A stretch of DNA of 64,000 bases, from NCBI RefSeq assembly GCF_041435015.1, contig NZ_CP107989.1, positions 6,510,001 through 6,574,000 of the forward strand, read 5' to 3'. Of this stretch, positions 61,727-64,000 are shown one piece after another. This stretch comes from Streptomyces canus (GTDB taxonomy: Bacteria; Actinomycetota; Actinomycetes; Streptomycetales; Streptomycetaceae). The position numbers were made by a program, and so were the translations under genes. The stretch's first letter is position 1. Each line of letters begins with the position of its first letter. The notes under the pieces were generated by a model. The model made no database searches. It was given only the letters and a program-made list of their open reading frames with translations, and had not been told where the DNA came from.

Positions 61727-62578
61727 GTGCAGGACCGGGTGGGGGTGCGCGAGCAGGCGGATCACGTGGGCCGCTCGGTCGACCGGGGCATCCGGGACGT
61801 CGCCGCGGCCTTCCTGGAGCTTCAGCCGCTGCTGGTCGCCGGCGCCGCGGACCCCTCGACGGGCCGGGTCTGGGCGTCACCGCTCACGGGGGCACCGGGC
61901 TTCGTCCGGGCGACGGGCCCGCAGCGGATCTCCGTCACCGGCGGCTGGTGCCCGGCCGACCCCCTCGCCACCGCCTTCGCCACGCCCGGCACGCCCGTCG
62001 GCACCGTCGCCCTTGACCCCCGCACCCGTCGCCGTATGCGCCTCAACGGCCGACTCGGGCCCACCGCACGGGGGTTCGCGATCGAGGCGGACCAGGTTTT
62101 CTCGAACTGCCCGAAGTACCTGCAGCGGAGGACGTCATACGAGATCGTGGCCGACCGGCACCGAGGGGTTGCGCGGCACGGCGGTGAACTCACCCCAGGG
62201 CAGGCCGAGTTCGTGTCGGCGGCCGACACCTTCTTCCTGGCCTCCGTGCACGAGGGCGGAGCCGACGTCAGCCACCGGGGCGGCAACCCCGGCTTCGTGC
62301 GCGTCGATTCACCGGGCGAGCTCAGCTGGCGCGACTACCCGGGCAACTCGATGTTCCTGACCCTCGGCAACCTCGCCGCCGACCCCCGGGCCGGCCTGCT
62401 GTTCCTCGACTGGACGACCGGCACGGCCCTCCAGCTGACCGGCGAGGCGAGCACCGAGTTCGGCGAGGACCGAAGGGTCCGATTCACCGTGCGGGAGACC
62501 GTCGAGACCCCGTCGGCGCTCCCCCTGCGCTGGTCAGCGCCCGAATATTCACCGGCCAATCCGGACCCGGCGCACTAA
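61727..62578 (+). CDS. pyridoxamine 5'-phosphate oxidase-like flavoprotein (start uncertain)
   Basis: A 283-residue or slightly longer PNPOx-like split-barrel protein (FMN- or F420-type). The barrel shows LVAGAADPSTGRVWASPLTGAPGF, NSMFLTLGNLAADPRAGLLFLDW and TALQLTGEA; NCPKYLQRR is a family mark. The first canonical start in frame is GTG 61727, but the codons just before it (from 61697: AUA AGG AUC UAU CAC GCG) encode RIYHAGSRAV, which looks like the conserved beginning of this family. The natural start could therefore be AUA at 61697 or an altered ATG. The gene lies just after the VOC gene, perhaps in the same transcript. Confidence 0.82.
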   Translation: MQDRVGVREQADHVGRSVDRGIRDVAAAFLELQPLLVAGAADPSTGRVWASPLTGAPGFVRATGPQRISVTGGWCPADPLATAFATPGTPVGTVALDPRTRRRMRLNGRLGPTARGFAIEADQVFSNCPKYLQRRTSYEIVADRHRGVARHGGELTPGQAEFVSAADTFFLASVHEGGADVSHRGGNPGFVRVDSPGELSWRDYPGNSMFLTLGNLAADPRAGLLFLDWTTGTALQLTGEASTEFGEDRRVRFTVRETVETPSALPLRWSAPEYSPANPDPAH

Positions 62579-62587
62579 CTTCCTCGT

Positions 62588-63034
62588 ATGCGCAAGACGT
62601 TGAGGGTGGCGGCCTACGCCATATGCGTCCGTGACGGACAGATCCTGCTCGCCCGCTGGATCGACGGCGACCGGCGGGAATGGACGCTGCCGGGCGGCGG
62701 CATGGACCATGGCGAGGATCCCCACGACACCGTCCTGCGGGAGGTGGACGAGGAGACGGGCTACCGCATCGAGGTCACCGGCCTGCTCGGTGTCAGGTCC
62801 CGCCGGCACCCGCTCCGCCGCCGTTTCGGCCGCACCGTCGACCACCACGGTGTGGGGCTCATGTACGAGGCCCGAGTCACCGGCGGCGAGTTGCGATTCG
62901 AGGTCGGCGGCTCCACGGACATGGCCCAGTGGCACGACCTCGACGCCGTACCGGGGCTGAACCGCGTGCCGCTGGTCGACTTCGGCCTGCGGCTGTGGCG
63001 GGAGCGGCCGGTGGCCGGGCGGCCCGCGGAATAG
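62588..63034 (+). CDS. Nudix hydrolase
   Basis: A 148-residue Nudix enzyme that hydrolyses a nucleoside diphosphate linked to another group. The Nudix box GGGMDHGEDPHDTVLREVDEETGYRI at about 36-61 has all catalytic residues (Gx5Ex7REUxEExGU). N-terminal RVAAYAICVRDGQILLARW is typical. It starts ten bases after the flavoprotein gene, so a common transcript is possible. Confidence 0.92.
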   Translation: MRKTLRVAAYAICVRDGQILLARWIDGDRREWTLPGGGMDHGEDPHDTVLREVDEETGYRIEVTGLLGVRSRRHPLRRRFGRTVDHHGVGLMYEARVTGGELRFEVGGSTDMAQWHDLDAVPGLNRVPLVDFGLRLWRERPVAGRPAE

Positions 63035-63265
63035 GTGTTGTACCCCGGAAGATGAACACGGAGTGACCGCCCCCGGGCCGTTCGACGAGCGATCCTGAAC
63101 GCGCAGGGTGGCCCAAGATCCACGTACGGTGATCGGCGTTGCGCGTTGCCGTCTCGTTCACGCACAGGTCATCCCCGGTGCCAAGCATCCAGAGCGAGCG
63201 GGAAATTCGCACCAGCGACTCCCGCGACCACTGCCGACGCAGTTCGCACTCGGGGAGATCGCGCC
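63035..63265. other. intergenic region before the metallophosphoesterase gene
   Basis: A 231-bp gap on the plus strand between the Nudix and phosphoesterase genes. It has no ORF with convincing coding character, no strong hairpin and no palindrome that I can see. It must contain the phosphoesterase promoter. Confidence 0.4.
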
Positions 63266-64000
63266 ATGTCGCGCATACGCTCTGTCGCCAGCACCACGCC
63301 GGCGGTCCACCGCCGTACCGTCCTCGCCGCCGCAGGCGCGGCCGCCGTCTCCGCGGGCGTCGGCTACGCCCTGCGGCCCACCGACAGCCAGGCGGCGACG
63401 ACCGCCGGCCCCGCCGAGGCGCCGGTGGCCCAGTCCGTCCACCAGGCCGCTCCGGTCGAGGCCCCCCTCGCCCCGTACACCCGCGGCACCACCGTCGCCT
63501 CCATCGCCGCCCCGCGCACGAGCTCCGGCTACCGGCGCCTCGGCGACGGCGCCGGCTGGAGCCGCAAGGTGCGTTCCGACCTCGCCGCCCCGAAGGCCGG
63601 GCGGGCCGGCCGCCGTACCCCGCTGGCCGCGTTCGTGCAGCTCACCGACCTGCATCTGATGGACAGCCAGCACCCGATGCGCCTGGAGTACCTGCGCTCG
63701 ACCGACGTGCACGCCTGGCGGCCCCAGGAGGCGCTGACCGTGCCGGGCGCGATCTCGCTCGTCGAGCGGATCAACGCCCTGCGGGGCGCCCCCGCCACCG
63801 GCGCCCCGCTCCAGTTCGCCATGACGACCGGCGACAACACGGACAACAACTCCCGCACCGAGCTGGACTGGTTCCTCACCGTCATGAGCGGCGGCCGCAT
63901 CACCCCCAACTCCGGGGACCCGCGCCACTACGAAGGCGTCCAGAACAGCGGCCTCAAGCAGTACTGGCAGCCCGACTCCAGCACCCGCGACGCCGACAAG
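63266..64000 (+). CDS. Tat-exported metallophosphoesterase (partial, cut by window end)
   Basis: The first 245 residues of a secreted metallophosphoesterase (TIGR03767-like). The twin-arginine signal is HRRTVLAAAGAAAVSAGVGYAL near residues 15-36. The first metal motif D-x-H is in FVQLTDLHLMD and the second is MTTGDNTDNNSRTELDWF; the remaining motifs lie beyond the window. ATG 63266 is the start, with GGGGAGAT upstream. Family members hydrolyse phosphodiesters or phosphomonoesters outside the cell. Confidence 0.88.
   Translation, partial: MSRIRSVASTTPAVHRRTVLAAAGAAAVSAGVGYALRPTDSQAATTAGPAEAPVAQSVHQAAPVEAPLAPYTRGTTVASIAAPRTSSGYRRLGDGAGWSRKVRSDLAAPKAGRAGRRTPLAAFVQLTDLHLMDSQHPMRLEYLRSTDVHAWRPQEALTVPGAISLVERINALRGAPATGAPLQFAMTTGDNTDNNSRTELDWFLTVMSGGRITPNSGDPRHYEGVQNSGLKQYWQPDSSTRDADK

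Overview
The window is a high-GC actinobacterial chromosome segment, almost certainly Streptomyces. The third codon positions are nearly all G or C, many starts are GTG or TTG behind GGAGG-type ribosome sites, and the gene families are streptomycete: a sortase-E (LAXTG) thioester surface protein, PknG with GlnX/GlnH-like partners, EttA, ROK, PadR, TetR and MarR regulators, ECF sigma factors and a CGNR regulator. I see no rRNA, tRNA, insertion sequence, prophage or CRISPR array.

Layout. 1-5.8 kb: the end of an unknown gene, a wall-anchored thioester-domain protein, a small protein with serine at every third residue, a probably frameshifted minus-strand gene, EttA, a thioesterase and a conserved unknown. 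5.8-12.8 kb: a three-gene ABC export-type operon (two large FtsX/MacB-like permeases and an ATPase with an AbrB-like tail). 13-14.4 kb: truncated haemoglobin and a PCMT-like methyltransferase. 14.4-25.5 kb: a seven-gene minus-strand signalling operon (GlnX-like membrane sensor, GlnH-like binding protein, coiled-coil protein, PknG kinase, PP2C phosphatase, VWA protein, FHA protein). 25.7-33 kb: a sugar operon under a ROK regulator (binding protein, two permeases, GH4 glycosidase, BadF-type kinase). 33-37.8 kb: MscS channel, HNH endonuclease, and a PadR-controlled ABC transporter.

37.9-46.9 kb: a repeat-bearing 70-residue protein coupled to malQ, a small membrane protein, TetR with a divergent FAD monooxygenase, MarR with a divergent EamA exporter (both pairs have clear palindromic operators), and a zinc-ribbon ECF sigma factor with a SnoaL-like tail followed by an SDR-like protein. 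46.85-50.9 kb: the most unusual locus. Two tandem genes for 25- and 24-residue peptides that share IVIRPLDKKETTGDS are followed by an M14 carboxypeptidase; divergent from them are a ThiF/E1-like adenylating enzyme with an N-terminal RRE-like domain and a membrane M50 metallopeptidase with a PqqD-like N-terminus. This looks like a compact RiPP or peptide-nucleotide system that I cannot assign to a class I know. It is followed by an array of 32/64-bp repeats apparently derived from the end of the carboxypeptidase gene.

51.3-64 kb: mostly housekeeping and accessory genes: aminopeptidase N, a DUF1203 protein, aspartate-semialdehyde dehydrogenase, an ECF sigma factor with a membrane partner, a large secreted subtilase, a CGNR regulator, a glyoxalase-fold protein, a PNPOx-like flavoprotein with a puzzling start, a Nudix hydrolase and the first part of a Tat-type metallophosphoesterase cut by the window edge.
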